DNA from: CAZDWZ01 sp964509425
Lineage (GTDB): Bacteria; Bdellovibrionota_C; UBA2361; SZUA-149; CAZDWZ01
NCBI GenBank assembly: GCA_964509425.1
Contig: CAZDWZ010000003.1
Span: forward strand, 465,429 to 529,428
Direction: 5' to 3'
DNA length: 64,000 bases
Below the pieces are notes generated by a model. That model did not search any database, was not told the origin of the DNA, and saw only the letters and a list, made by a program, of their open reading frames with translations. Both the position numbers and the translations under genes were made by a program. Shown here in pieces: positions 52,076 to 60,895 of the stretch (the first letter of the stretch is position 1; every line of letters begins with the position of its first letter).

Positions 52076-52555
52076 CTAGTCGATGTTCGGCAGATGTCGT
52101 CGAATAAAATCCGCAGTGGCATCCCGCACTTTAGGAAGAAGCTGCGCTTCCCGCGGCGTGAATCCACCGGTGAAGTCCTCAGACTTCATTGTCCGGAGAA
52201 ACTTCAAAGTGGGTTCCATCGCCTCGGCGACGTTTCCGGGATCACGCGTGAGAATCGCCTTCGTGAGGTTGTTGTAGAGGTGGCTGAATTCCGCCGATTG
52301 CTTTGGATCTGCGAATCGTCCTTCGAATGATTTCTGGAAGGCGACGTTGGCCTTTGCGAAATTTTCCGCTGCCTCGCGTGGCACTAATCCGTCTTGGACC
52401 ACGCTCGTCGGCATATCGAGGGAGGCGAGGGCTCCTCCTCGGACCTCAGCGCCCGGAACTTCTAGGGACGAGAGCGATCCGAGTGCTCCCTTTCCCAGGT
52501 CTCTGTTCTCCGGCTCGGTCGGGATTTGTCTTTGGCTTTGTGTATTAGCAATCAT
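52076..52555 (-). CDS. Hypothetical protein
   Basis: 159 residues from the ATG at 52555, after AGAGGA. The first half is low-complexity with Gly/Ser/Leu (LGKGALGSLSSLEVPGAEVR). The second half is helical and charged (ENFAKANVAFQKSFEGRF, HLYNNLTKAILTRDPGNVAE). There is no signal peptide and no family is recognised. It converges with the glycosyltransferase gene, 9 nt apart. Confidence 0.65.
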   Translation of the reverse strand: MIANTQSQRQIPTEPENRDLGKGALGSLSSLEVPGAEVRGGALASLDMPTSVVQDGLVPREAAENFAKANVAFQKSFEGRFADPKQSAEFSHLYNNLTKAILTRDPGNVAEAMEPTLKFLRTMKSEDFTGGFTPREAQLLPKVRDATADFIRRHLPNID

Positions 52556-52826
52556 AATTCCTCTTCTCCGGTAGTCGCGCGTGCTTCACTTTTGTTTATT
52601 GCGAGCGGGAGGTGTTTGGGGCGGAGGGAAAGGGGTGCGTGATGGTGTTGCAAAGGATTGGCAACGGCGAGGCCGCAGGCGGCTGCGAAGCGGCCATTCA
52701 GACCAAAGTTTCCCGCAGACTCTTCACGAAAATTCGGCCCATTCAGGGAATCCGCCGACTTCCGGTTGCCGGATAATCCCACTTGGATATAGTGCTCCCC
52801 CTCCAGTGGAACTTCATCATCTCTAT

Positions 52827-52912
52827 GCCCCGATGGCGGAACTGGTAGACGCACAGGACTTAAAATCCTGAGTTGCGAAAGCGACGTGCCAGTTCGATTC
52901 TGGCTCGGGGCA
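52827..52912 (+). tRNA. tRNA-Leu (anticodon UAA)
   Basis: 86 nt with the acceptor stem GCCCCGA/TCGGGGC, discriminator A and no encoded CCA. The anticodon stem CAGGA/TCCTG holds loop CTTAAAA, with anticodon TAA at 52861-52863. A long variable arm GTTGC-gaaa-GCGAC (class II) and TTCGATT in the T loop support it. The genes after it have an accessory character, so this may be an integration site, though no duplicated 3' end is visible. Confidence 0.97.
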
Positions 52913-53069
52913 AATCCTTCTTCACATTCGTTGGAGCTGAAGAAATTTGGACGTAGATCTCGTTGGAACGAGACCCGCTACCTTTCATCTCGAAGAATAC
53001 TGAGCCTTTGTCGCCCCCTAATGTAATCGCTGTGTTAGACGATAGACTAGTGATGGTTGGGAATTCAGC

Positions 53070-53948
53070 ATGAACCCCGCAAGACTGTTCGTCATTGTTG
53101 CGCGAGAGGCAGAAACCGCAGTGATCTTTAGACGCGGGCCATCTAAGCGCGTGCGCGTCATTCATTGGGATCTGAAGACCGATTCATTCGAGCTTGGACA
53201 ATGGTTCTTCGGACGGATCTACGAACGTCGTTGCGACCTTTCACCTGACGGGAAGTACCTCGCCTATTATGCAGCGTCGAATCGAGAACCGCCGTATTCA
53301 TGGACGGCCATCAGTCGTCCGCCCTTCTTGACGGCGCTTGTGCTCTGGGAGGGGTGTGACATCTCGATCGGTGGCGGATCCTTTGCTGCAAACGATTTGT
53401 ATTTGCTCAATGACGAAAGCCTTAACGATCCTCTGCGAGGATCTATTCCGGCAGGGTTAAATGTCGAACTGTATCGGCATCCCGAAGCAAACCAGAGCTA
53501 CGAGTGGCTTTGGCATTCTCGTTTGGAACGAGACGGCTGGGCTCTGACCAATTTGGCGAAGGACATATCTCCAGATTACCACAAGCAGATCTACCTCGAT
53601 TACGGAGATTCACCTCTCACGTTTGAGAAGCCGTCACCAAAGAATCCAGCGTTCCGCTTGCAACTCCGACTGAAAGGGTTGAGCGCAGGCCCTGGGCCGA
53701 AGTACATGGTCGACCATAATCTCATCGATGAAATGGGCACCACGCTATCTTCGTATCCCGATACTGACTGGGCTGATTGGTGCAGAAATGGAGACCTGTT
53801 GTATTCGAAGAAGGGAAAACTCTTTCGAGCGTTATGGGATGAGCAGAAGCAAACTATTCAGTATCTCGACCCGAAGGAAATCGCCGATTTCACCGAGATG
53901 AAATTCTCGAGAGTGGCATCGCCGAAATGGGCGAAGAATTGGGATTGA
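53070..53948 (+). CDS. Conserved-looking hypothetical protein
   Basis: 292 residues without signal or membrane segment. Trp, Tyr and Gly occur at regular spacing (VRVIHWDLKTDSFELGQWFF, CDLSPDGKYLAYYAASN, YEWLWHSRLERDGWALTNLA), and SPDGKYLAYY is typical of beta-propeller (WD/TolB-like) blades. A beta-rich fold is therefore likely. No specific family is recognised. It is the first gene after the tRNA and may be accessory. Confidence 0.72.
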   Translation: MNPARLFVIVAREAETAVIFRRGPSKRVRVIHWDLKTDSFELGQWFFGRIYERRCDLSPDGKYLAYYAASNREPPYSWTAISRPPFLTALVLWEGCDISIGGGSFAANDLYLLNDESLNDPLRGSIPAGLNVELYRHPEANQSYEWLWHSRLERDGWALTNLAKDISPDYHKQIYLDYGDSPLTFEKPSPKNPAFRLQLRLKGLSAGPGPKYMVDHNLIDEMGTTLSSYPDTDWADWCRNGDLLYSKKGKLFRALWDEQKQTIQYLDPKEIADFTEMKFSRVASPKWAKNWD

Positions 53949-54045
53949 GGGCGTTGGAGTCTTTTTGAGTTCATCTCGCCCCTAATTGACCTCGTATCCG
54001 GTGCATCTGGAAATTTAGGGCGCTGGATTTGAGGATCGGAAAGTC

Positions 54046-54435
54046 TCATTTCCCTCGTCTCCCACAATCGGCGGCAACGCTGATCAATTTCTCACGAAGC
54101 GAAGCTACAGGCGAGTCCGTGCTTCGATAGCATCCGGCGGCATAAACTGTTTTCAGACGAGGAAGGGAATTTTCGATTTCGATCGCGAGGCCGAGGCCGT
54201 TGTGGATGAATACTCCATGGTCGTCTTTCTCCCCCTTCGCGAGAGCCTCAATGACCTGTCGCGCGAGCCAGCTTAGGGCTCCTTCATTCGCGAGTTTGGT
54301 TTCTTCAAAGCAATGGTGACAGCGCTCGAACGCACGGTCGATCGCGTGTCGGGTCAAGATAACACCGTCCACAACGACGAGCAAAGACTCGCGAGCTTTG
54401 TCTGATGTTTGCACCACTCTACGCAACGGTAACAC
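54046..54435 (-). CDS. Small protein paired with a ribbon-helix-helix gene, possible toxin
   Basis: 129 residues, GTG start with AGGTG five bases before. Sequence features are ILTRHAIDRAFERCHHCFEE, then a helical stretch (ALSWLARQVIEALAKG) and strands (HGVFIHNGLGLAIEI, RLKTVYAAGC). The opening HAIDRAFER resembles small toxin-like domains that begin with 'HA..R..ER', but no catalytic set can be confirmed. It follows the ribbon-helix-helix gene by 8 nt, the normal antitoxin-toxin order. Confidence 0.55.
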   Translation of the reverse strand: MLPLRRVVQTSDKARESLLVVVDGVILTRHAIDRAFERCHHCFEETKLANEGALSWLARQVIEALAKGEKDDHGVFIHNGLGLAIEIENSLPRLKTVYAAGCYRSTDSPVASLREKLISVAADCGRRGK

Positions 54436-54443
54436 CGGCGCAC

Positions 54444-55097
54444 CTATTTCAGTCTTTCGACTTGATTGGACGGAGAAGTATAGCGATGTGCGGACAGCAC
54501 GAGATCCTTGTTCGCAACCGCTCGATATTCTTCGATCAGGCTTTCCATCCGTGTCACGAAACGAGCCGTTTGGTCGCGAAACCAGGAATCCTCGCTGCTA
54601 AGCGACAAAGACAGACTTTCGTCGATGATCCCACTGAGTGAGGTTTTTCGATCCTTGGCTCGCGCTCGCAACGTTTCAAGAACGTTGCTCGAGAGAGTGA
54701 GGCTTACTTGCTCCTTCTTGACTCCGAACGTGCGATCGATCTCCACGCCCCATTGAGCGACTAAGTCTCCGCGTTCGTTTTTCGCCGTCGGAGGCCCGTA
54801 CTCTTCGAAGGTTCTGAACGCCGGAAGTGGCTTCGTGTCTCCGTCCGTGCGGTATGAAGGCTGGACACGCATATCTTCGCCGAAGGCCGATTCGTAAAAG
54901 CCCGTGATTTCTTCGAGCTGATGACCTTCAGGAAGAGTTGCCAGCAAAAACGACATGAGTTGCGTGTCGTCTTTGAGAGTTGTGCCGGCAAAGCCCGGAT
55001 AGTCGCGGGTTTCACTTCCTTGTGAAGTCTGGCTAATGCCGCCAAATCGCTCTTTTTTTGTCAAAAACGGCGTCCGGCTGACTGAGCGGATTTTCAT
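54444..55097 (-). CDS. Protein with a ribbon-helix-helix-like domain, possible antitoxin or regulator
   Basis: 217 residues, ATG after AGGAG at good spacing. The first 120 residues are unlike known families. Residues about 125-165 read VSLTLSSNVLETLRARAKDR KTSLSGIIDES in continuous order (split here for length), a strand plus two helices as in MetJ/Arc proteins. A helical tail follows (FVTRMESLIEEYRAVANK). Direct repeats upstream (55137, 55157) would suit autoregulation. The partner gene is at 54046. Confidence 0.6.
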   Translation of the reverse strand: MKIRSVSRTPFLTKKERFGGISQTSQGSETRDYPGFAGTTLKDDTQLMSFLLATLPEGHQLEEITGFYESAFGEDMRVQPSYRTDGDTKPLPAFRTFEEYGPPTAKNERGDLVAQWGVEIDRTFGVKKEQVSLTLSSNVLETLRARAKDRKTSLSGIIDESLSLSLSSEDSWFRDQTARFVTRMESLIEEYRAVANKDLVLSAHRYTSPSNQVERLK

Positions 55098-55584
55098 GGC
55101 AGAACTCCTAGTATGGGCAATGTGATACGAGAAAGCATCCTATGGCAAACAAAGATATCCTATGCAAGCGAATGATGGCAATGGTGCTCGCCCAGCGCTG
55201 AAGCTCTCGCCTTCCAAGGAAGACGGTCCGGAGTCGCTCTCCAATTGGGCATGGTGAGCGTGCCCTTGCCTCGTTTTAGACGAGCCGCACGTGCACGCGC
55301 GACCGATGAGAAAATTTGGGAGAAGCCGGCTGACGGTGTAAATTTTGCGTTTAGGCTTGATCCTTTGGGAGAGAATATCGGACGCTCAGAGGATACGAGA
55401 CCTCGCGAAATTTTTTGCCGACGCCCTTCGTTGGAAGCTCGAGCAAAATGCGAAAAAATATCCTGTATCGGAGGTGGAAGGGAGCGATGCGAAATATTCT
55501 GAAGTCTGACGGGTACGAGACACCACCTCGCTTCGAGCATCGCGGGGCGCCGGAAAAAGTTCAAATCTGACAACGAGGAGTTCA
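55098..55584. other. 487-bp gap before the McrB-like gene
   Basis: Holds the direct repeats near 55107-55164. Beyond these both strands have short open frames with no recognisable domains; the plus-strand one (55245-55502) lacks a good start. It presumably contains the McrBC promoter; I see nothing further I can support. Confidence 0.4.
55107..55164. promoter_or_regulatory. Direct repeats upstream of the ribbon-helix-helix gene
   Basis: ATCCTATG occurs at 55137-55144 and 55157-55164, exactly 20 bp (two helical turns) apart, each followed by GCAA-like bases. A partial copy CCTAGTATGGGCAA starts near 55107. They lie 10-67 bp before the start codon of the 54444 gene, as operators of such proteins do. 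Confidence 0.5.
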
Positions 55585-57771
55585 ATGGAGTTGAAGTCAT
55601 TGCTCTCGGAGAGGAAAGGCGCATTGTGGTGCGTCTACGTTTCAGCGAGTGCGGAGTCGAACTTTCATATCGGAAGAACGCAAGGAATCTGGGGAGGCGA
55701 GAAGGAAGACGGCTATACGGACATCCAAGCTGGAGATACGATCTTTTTCGTATTCTCGATTACATCCAGTCAAGCACCTCCACCGAAAGGTTTCCCTCGC
55801 GTCCCATTACAACAGTTTATCGGCACCGCCCGTACCGCTGTGATCGGAACCATTACTCAAGGATTCTTCGAGGACACGGCTCAGGTTTGGCCCGGACCCC
55901 GAGAATTTCCTTATCGCTTCAAGTTCAACGAAGAAGCTGCTTGGGAATATTTCTCTATCGACTCCACATCGATCGGCGATGATGTCAGAGACGCGGTTCG
56001 GAAATCGGCTACGGGAGCCGGAAGACCATTTCGAGTGAGTGATCGGGTACGCACGCCAAGACGATTTTGGGTAGAAAAGACCATCGTAGCCAATCGCTCT
56101 GATCGGTTGGTCGGCGAGCACGGCTTGGGAAAAGCAATGTGGTCGCCGCAAAAGGCAGCGAATGGCAGTGAGTACTACAAAGCGATGCGCGAAATTCGGC
56201 CGAACGACGTCGTCCTGCATTTCGCGGACAACCGGCATTTTGTCGGAGTATCGTTAGCGTCCGCTGAAGCCGATCCCAGCTTCGTCGGGCTCGCAGGAAC
56301 TGATTGGGCGGGCCGCGATGCGTATCGAATCGAGCTTAGCGATTTTCACGATCTCAATCCGCCTTTGGATCGCGACGATTTTCTCGGTCGCTCCGAGCTT
56401 CGTCCGCAATTGATTCGAATCTTAGACAACCATAAGAGCCTTTTTTTTAATCGAAATTTCGAACTGAATCAGGGATTCTACGTCACTGAAGCGCCAATCG
56501 AGCTCGTCAAGTTATTGAATGGAGCATATCGGGAAAAGACCGGTAGGAGCTTGCCGTTTATGGATGACATGGACATTGCGTCAAATGAGGGAACCGATGA
56601 AAAAACATCGTTTGAACGGCTGAGTGCGGCAGAGCGGCTATACGCCGATATCCTTTCTTTCGGATTCGTTTTTGAACCTTGGCACTTGGCAACATACCTA
56701 GCGGCTGTTCGAACGAAGCCGTTTGTAATTCTCGCCGGAGTTTCGGGTACCGGCAAATCACAGCTTCCCGCGCTGGTGGCTCGAGCCACCGGGGCCACTT
56801 CATTCTTGACTCCTGTAAAGCCTGACTGGACGGACAGTTCTGAGTTGTTGGGATTTTCGAACCTTGACGGAAAGTTCCAACCCGGTTGCTTGTTAGAAGC
56901 TGCGAAGAAAGCGTCTACTGATTCGCAAAGGTCGTTCTTTTTTCTTCTGGATGAAATGAATCTGGCGCGGGTTGAGCACTATTTTGCGGAAGTTCTCAGT
57001 GAGATGGAAAACAGGAGTCGAGTAGCCGGGACCACTATCTTCAGAAGTGATGCTCTACTCAAGAACTTGAATGGAAACGACAAGGCCGGGTGGGGTTCGG
57101 TATTTTTGCCTAGCAACCTTGCGTTGATTGGTACCGTTAACATGGACGAGAGTACTCACGGCTTCAGCAAAAAGGTTCTCGACCGCGCATTTATTTTGGA
57201 ACTATCCGACATTGATCTAGGGTTTCAAATGGGTTCGCAATCCACCCTTCGCATCGGCTCGACGTGGCCATCCATCGCATGGCAACCACGCGCGCTCCGC
57301 ATCTCAGACGGAACCGAGTGGAGCGAGAAAGAGCAATTGATAGTCTCGAAAACAATCGAAACTTTGACATCGATAAATAAATTCCTCAGTGGAGCCCAAC
57401 TCCAAGTTGGTTATAGAACTCGAGATGAGGTTGCGCTTTTTCTAATTCATTCGGATGAAATCGCGCCCTTATTTCGTGACAGGACCGGTGCTACGATAGA
57501 TCCAATGGATCTGGCGCTAACAATGAAAATTCTTCCGCGGATAGTGGGAGGGAGCAACGCGCTGCGACGTACCCTTCGTTCGCTCCTCGGATGGGCATAT
57601 GATGGTAGGTCCTCGACGGCAGACGCGGACGCCACAGCGGTCTTGGAAAAGTGGGAGGGCGTAGATCGGCCAGCCTCCATATCGGAGGCGAAATTCCCTC
57701 GAACAGCTGCACGTCTCTGTCTAATGTGGGATCGTATCCTGAACGAGGGTTACACGTCTTACTGGTTGTGA
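55585..57771 (+). CDS. McrB-like AAA+ GTPase/ATPase with two N-terminal EVE/PUA-like regions
   Basis: 728 residues. The C-terminal half is an McrB-type AAA+ motor: Walker A LAGVSGTGKSQLP near 385, Walker B FFFLLDEMNLARVEHYF near 455-468, and the sensor stretch GTVNMDESTHGFSKKVLDRA near 516-535. The N-terminal region looks like two EVE/PUA-type reader units: residues 1-130 (WCVYVSASAESNFHIGRTQG) and about 150-290 (RRFWVEKTIVANRSDRLVGE, RPNDVVLHFADNRHFVGVS). McrB motors bind modified DNA and drive a McrC nuclease. The next gene is the nuclease. Confidence 0.87.
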   Translation: MELKSLLSERKGALWCVYVSASAESNFHIGRTQGIWGGEKEDGYTDIQAGDTIFFVFSITSSQAPPPKGFPRVPLQQFIGTARTAVIGTITQGFFEDTAQVWPGPREFPYRFKFNEEAAWEYFSIDSTSIGDDVRDAVRKSATGAGRPFRVSDRVRTPRRFWVEKTIVANRSDRLVGEHGLGKAMWSPQKAANGSEYYKAMREIRPNDVVLHFADNRHFVGVSLASAEADPSFVGLAGTDWAGRDAYRIELSDFHDLNPPLDRDDFLGRSELRPQLIRILDNHKSLFFNRNFELNQGFYVTEAPIELVKLLNGAYREKTGRSLPFMDDMDIASNEGTDEKTSFERLSAAERLYADILSFGFVFEPWHLATYLAAVRTKPFVILAGVSGTGKSQLPALVARATGATSFLTPVKPDWTDSSELLGFSNLDGKFQPGCLLEAAKKASTDSQRSFFFLLDEMNLARVEHYFAEVLSEMENRSRVAGTTIFRSDALLKNLNGNDKAGWGSVFLPSNLALIGTVNMDESTHGFSKKVLDRAFILELSDIDLGFQMGSQSTLRIGSTWPSIAWQPRALRISDGTEWSEKEQLIVSKTIETLTSINKFLSGAQLQVGYRTRDEVALFLIHSDEIAPLFRDRTGATIDPMDLALTMKILPRIVGGSNALRRTLRSLLGWAYDGRSSTADADATAVLEKWEGVDRPASISEAKFPRTAARLCLMWDRILNEGYTSYWL

Positions 57772-57780
57772 GGCCCATCG

Positions 57781-60267
57781 GTGCAAAGCCTATTCGAAAT
57801 TGTGACCGATAATGTAGCTCTGAAGTGGAGATCTTCCGCGCACTTCCGTAAGTTCAAAGGGGATGCTGGGAAGATAGGCATTCTCAGAATTACGTCAACA
57901 AGGAACTCACTGCGATGCGTTAGGCACGGGCTTCCTGCGTTCTCATCGATCGATCCGCAAGAAATGGCAGGCCCCGTTTTGCTCGAAGAAACGGATTATC
58001 AAATTTTCGCACAGGCCCGCCCAGGAAGCTCAGTCAACATAGTCCATCGAGACCCTCTAATATCGACGCAACTGGTGACAGAAGACGGCGGTCGGATCCA
58101 GACTGGAATCATTAACTTCGGATCGCAAATTGGCAGGACCGAGTTTGCAGTCTACGTTGACGATGCTCTTGAATTCGAGTTCGAAACGGAGATATTTCCT
58201 TCAAAGCTTGATTATGCTTCAGACTACGAAAGGATCGTTGGAGACGTTCAAGAAATTCTGACGGGCCTCGCACTGGAGTATCTTCGGTCTACGTTCCGTC
58301 TCGGAAATACAGCTCCTGTGCCAGAACCGAGTCAAATCGAATGGCTGATCCTTCTTAAGCAGATCGCGGGGAATCTAGAAAAGGCTTTGCTTCAAATCGC
58401 TCACCACCCGACCCGCGGATTGACTCGGGAATCGAGAAGTGTGCAATGCCACAAAATTGGCCGGCTCGATTCAGCAATGCGCAAGCGTATCACTCGAGGT
58501 GGTGGGTCTGGGGAGCATGTGAGGACTTCGACTGGATATGTAGTTCGGACAAAACTTTCGGAGAGTCGCGCGCGTCCGACGTTGAACACACCTGAACATC
58601 GTTGGTTGAAAGCGCAACTTACTCGGATCCGAACGAAACTGAGTTCACTCCGGTTCCAAGAGGCTCAAAGAGTCTCCAACGGCCGATTTCAGCGGAAGTC
58701 GGCCCGGTCTGAACAAGTTCACGTAGAGCTCGGAGCGCTCGAATCATTGATGGTTCGTCTAAGTCGTTTAGAGCCCTTTGTTGAAGCTCGCGGTGAGCCT
58801 CCTCCCAATTTCGCATCACTGCAACTCTTAATGAGTCCGGGATATCGAGAGGCATACACGGCTTGTTTGGTCCTTTCTCTAGGACTCCGGATCGAAGGTG
58901 GTCCTTTGCAGATGTCGGTGAAGGATTTGAGTCAGCTGTATGAGTATTGGTGCTATCTCACGCTCCTAAAGATTCTCTCACGTCAGACTTGCCAAACGAT
59001 TCCGTTTCAATCGCTCTTCCAAGTTCAAAGCCACGGTTTGAAAGTCCAGCTCAAGAAAGGGCAAAAGACCGAGGTAACCTTTGAACTTCCGGGCGGCAGA
59101 TCGGTCCTTGCTACATATAACCCAGAATTCAGGACTGCTATTGGGTTGACCGCACAAAAGCCTGATCTCGCCCTGGCATTTGCGGATCCCAATTGGCCCA
59201 AGCTCCAATTGCTTCTTGACGCGAAGTATCGCATCGATCTCTCTCCGCAGTACGTCCAGCGCTACCAATCCCCGGGGCCACCGGAGGATGCAATAAATTC
59301 TCTTCATAGATACCGGGATGCAATTTTAGATTCTTTTACGGTGGGGTCATCAAACAGCAGGCCGAAGCGCACTGTCATCCAGGCGGCTGCTCTTTTTCCG
59401 TATCGTGAAAACGGCGCGGGAGAGTTCACGAATAGCCGCCTGTGGTCCGCGCTTGAAACGATTGGCATCGGCGCAATCCCTCTGTTACCTGATTCGACTC
59501 ACTATCTTGAGGCCTGGATCGGTGACGCTATTCGTCGTGGCGGGTGGGGCTTTCTTGATAATCTCATCGACCATTCGACTGTTGAGGCTGGGAACGAATG
59601 GCGAAAGGCGGCTGCGGAATTTGTGCTTGTGGGGGTGCTTCGAGGCGAGGACGAGCAACGGCATCTCGATTGGATTTGTGTCAATCGCACATACTATATG
59701 CCTCACCGCAAGGATCAGCCTAGGCAATACATTGCGAAATATGTCGCCATCTATTCGCCCTCCGCGCTGCGATCCCCGGGGGCGATAACGCATGTTGCAG
59801 AAGTTCTTGGAATCGAGGTTCTCCCAAGATCTGAAATCCAAACGCCGTGGGCTGCACAGCGGAAAAACGAGGAGCTTCAAGTACTTTATAAACTTGGTGA
59901 AGTTTCCCAAATTAAGTCTCCCATCGAAAATCGCGGGTCGGCTCAGAAAGGTAAGCGATTTTCGACTCCGCGGTGGACTTCAAATCTCGGGTTGCGACGC
60001 GCGCAGCTATTGACCGAGCTGATGTTGGAGACGGAGCCTGAATGGAGACTTTACGAAATTCTGCGGTCACGTGGCGTAGACTTCAGAATCGAGGCATGCC
60101 GACCTGAGGAGTTCACCCAGGAAGATCCATTCGGAAGAGCCGTGTTCATAACGCGAAAGGCTGTGGCTCGATATCGCGGTAATGCTGGATTTTGCCTCCA
60201 TTACCTCTCCGGACGCGAAGAGTATACTGCGAACGCAATCAACGTGGCCGATTCAATTAGCGGGTAG
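57781..60267 (+). CDS. McrC-like PD-(D/E)xK nuclease with long C-terminal extension
   Basis: 828 residues, GTG start 10 nt after the McrB-like stop. The N-terminal half resembles DUF2357-type McrC partners. The nuclease core is KPDLALAFADPNWPKLQLLL then DAKYRI (residues about 460-485), matching the D...(D/E)xK sequence of PD-(D/E)xK enzymes. From about 500 to 828 there is a large extension, including a beta-rich stretch (YYMPHRKDQPRQYIAKYVAI, ITHVAEVLGIEVLPR) that may be another PUA-like fold. With the upstream motor it should form a type IV, modification-dependent restriction system. Confidence 0.82.
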   Translation: MQSLFEIVTDNVALKWRSSAHFRKFKGDAGKIGILRITSTRNSLRCVRHGLPAFSSIDPQEMAGPVLLEETDYQIFAQARPGSSVNIVHRDPLISTQLVTEDGGRIQTGIINFGSQIGRTEFAVYVDDALEFEFETEIFPSKLDYASDYERIVGDVQEILTGLALEYLRSTFRLGNTAPVPEPSQIEWLILLKQIAGNLEKALLQIAHHPTRGLTRESRSVQCHKIGRLDSAMRKRITRGGGSGEHVRTSTGYVVRTKLSESRARPTLNTPEHRWLKAQLTRIRTKLSSLRFQEAQRVSNGRFQRKSARSEQVHVELGALESLMVRLSRLEPFVEARGEPPPNFASLQLLMSPGYREAYTACLVLSLGLRIEGGPLQMSVKDLSQLYEYWCYLTLLKILSRQTCQTIPFQSLFQVQSHGLKVQLKKGQKTEVTFELPGGRSVLATYNPEFRTAIGLTAQKPDLALAFADPNWPKLQLLLDAKYRIDLSPQYVQRYQSPGPPEDAINSLHRYRDAILDSFTVGSSNSRPKRTVIQAAALFPYRENGAGEFTNSRLWSALETIGIGAIPLLPDSTHYLEAWIGDAIRRGGWGFLDNLIDHSTVEAGNEWRKAAAEFVLVGVLRGEDEQRHLDWICVNRTYYMPHRKDQPRQYIAKYVAIYSPSALRSPGAITHVAEVLGIEVLPRSEIQTPWAAQRKNEELQVLYKLGEVSQIKSPIENRGSAQKGKRFSTPRWTSNLGLRRAQLLTELMLETEPEWRLYEILRSRGVDFRIEACRPEEFTQEDPFGRAVFITRKAVARYRGNAGFCLHYLSGREEYTANAINVADSISG

Positions 60268-60300
60268 CGTTTGAATGCACCGCTTTGGCTGAGGGGGACA

Positions 60301-60429
60301 GTGGTCCGAAATCAGTTTGTTTCTCCTTCATTCACTGAAGGGTGCCTCGAGCATCTGCGCGACGACGACATCACCGACGATGATGAATTGAAGTCTGACG
60401 AAGATGATTCAGGGGACGATGATCAATAA
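60301..60429 (+). CDS. 42-residue very acidic small ORF after the McrBC-like pair
   Basis: GTG at 60301 after GAGGGGGACA, stop TAA at 60427-60429; a TTG at 60271 would add ten residues. The second half is almost all Asp and Glu (HLRDDDITDDDELKSDEDDS), giving a strong negative charge like DNA-mimic proteins. It starts 33 nt after the McrC-like stop on the same strand. Whether it is translated is unproven. Confidence 0.4.
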   Translation: MVRNQFVSPSFTEGCLEHLRDDDITDDDELKSDEDDSGDDDQ

Positions 60430-60456
60430 CCTTCCGCTCAAGCGGTTCTGTGCAAT

Positions 60457-60834
60457 CTACTCTCCGCTGCAAAGCGATTCGCAAGGAACACCATCACCGT
60501 CTCCATCCAGTCTCGCCAGACCGCAGACTACTAGATAAAATCTTGCTTCCTGACAGCTCGCCATCTCTCGGCAAACTCTTTTCGAGGCGCAGGTGAAGTT
60601 TTGATTATCTCCCGAGTTCCTGACGAAACCTGAACGTGGATTGATCGTCGAGTCGAATCCAGAACTGCGCGCAGCGTTCCACGAGGCGCCGCCGTGGCAG
60701 TGGCGGGTCCCTGTGGAGCGTTGGTTATGGCAGCCATCTGCGGCAGTCCGGCCGGGATGAGCGAGCGATAAAGACGGGATGGATAGAAATATTATGAGAA
60801 AGAATATCTCCAGCAATTTCCGATTCATGATCAT
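60457..60834 (-). CDS. Secreted protein with His/Cys motif and Excalibur domain
   Basis: 125 residues with signal peptide (LLEIFFLIIFLSIPSLSLA). The mature protein starts with HPGRTAADGCHNQRSTGTRH followed by CHG, the 'GC-H-N...T-G-x-x-H-C-H' motif often fused to secreted nucleases. It ends with an Excalibur (calcium-binding) domain: FTCASKRVCREMASCQEARF then CGLARLDGDGDGVPCESLC. The D-x-D-x-D-G loop binds calcium. No nuclease domain is present. It is transcribed against the McrBC genes. Confidence 0.88.
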   Translation of the reverse strand: MIMNRKLLEIFFLIIFLSIPSLSLAHPGRTAADGCHNQRSTGTRHCHGGASWNAARSSGFDSTINPRSGFVRNSGDNQNFTCASKRVCREMASCQEARFYLVVCGLARLDGDGDGVPCESLCSGE

Positions 60835-60895
60835 GACTCTGGATTTTAGATCGGCAGCGGGTGGCTTGCGTGAGCAAACACCTGCTGCAATTTGA

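Noticed and set aside
55160..55624. 154-codon minus-strand frame before the McrB-like gene
   Set aside because: Arg/Ser/Pro-rich composition typical of antisense frames; overlaps the McrB start; no domain.
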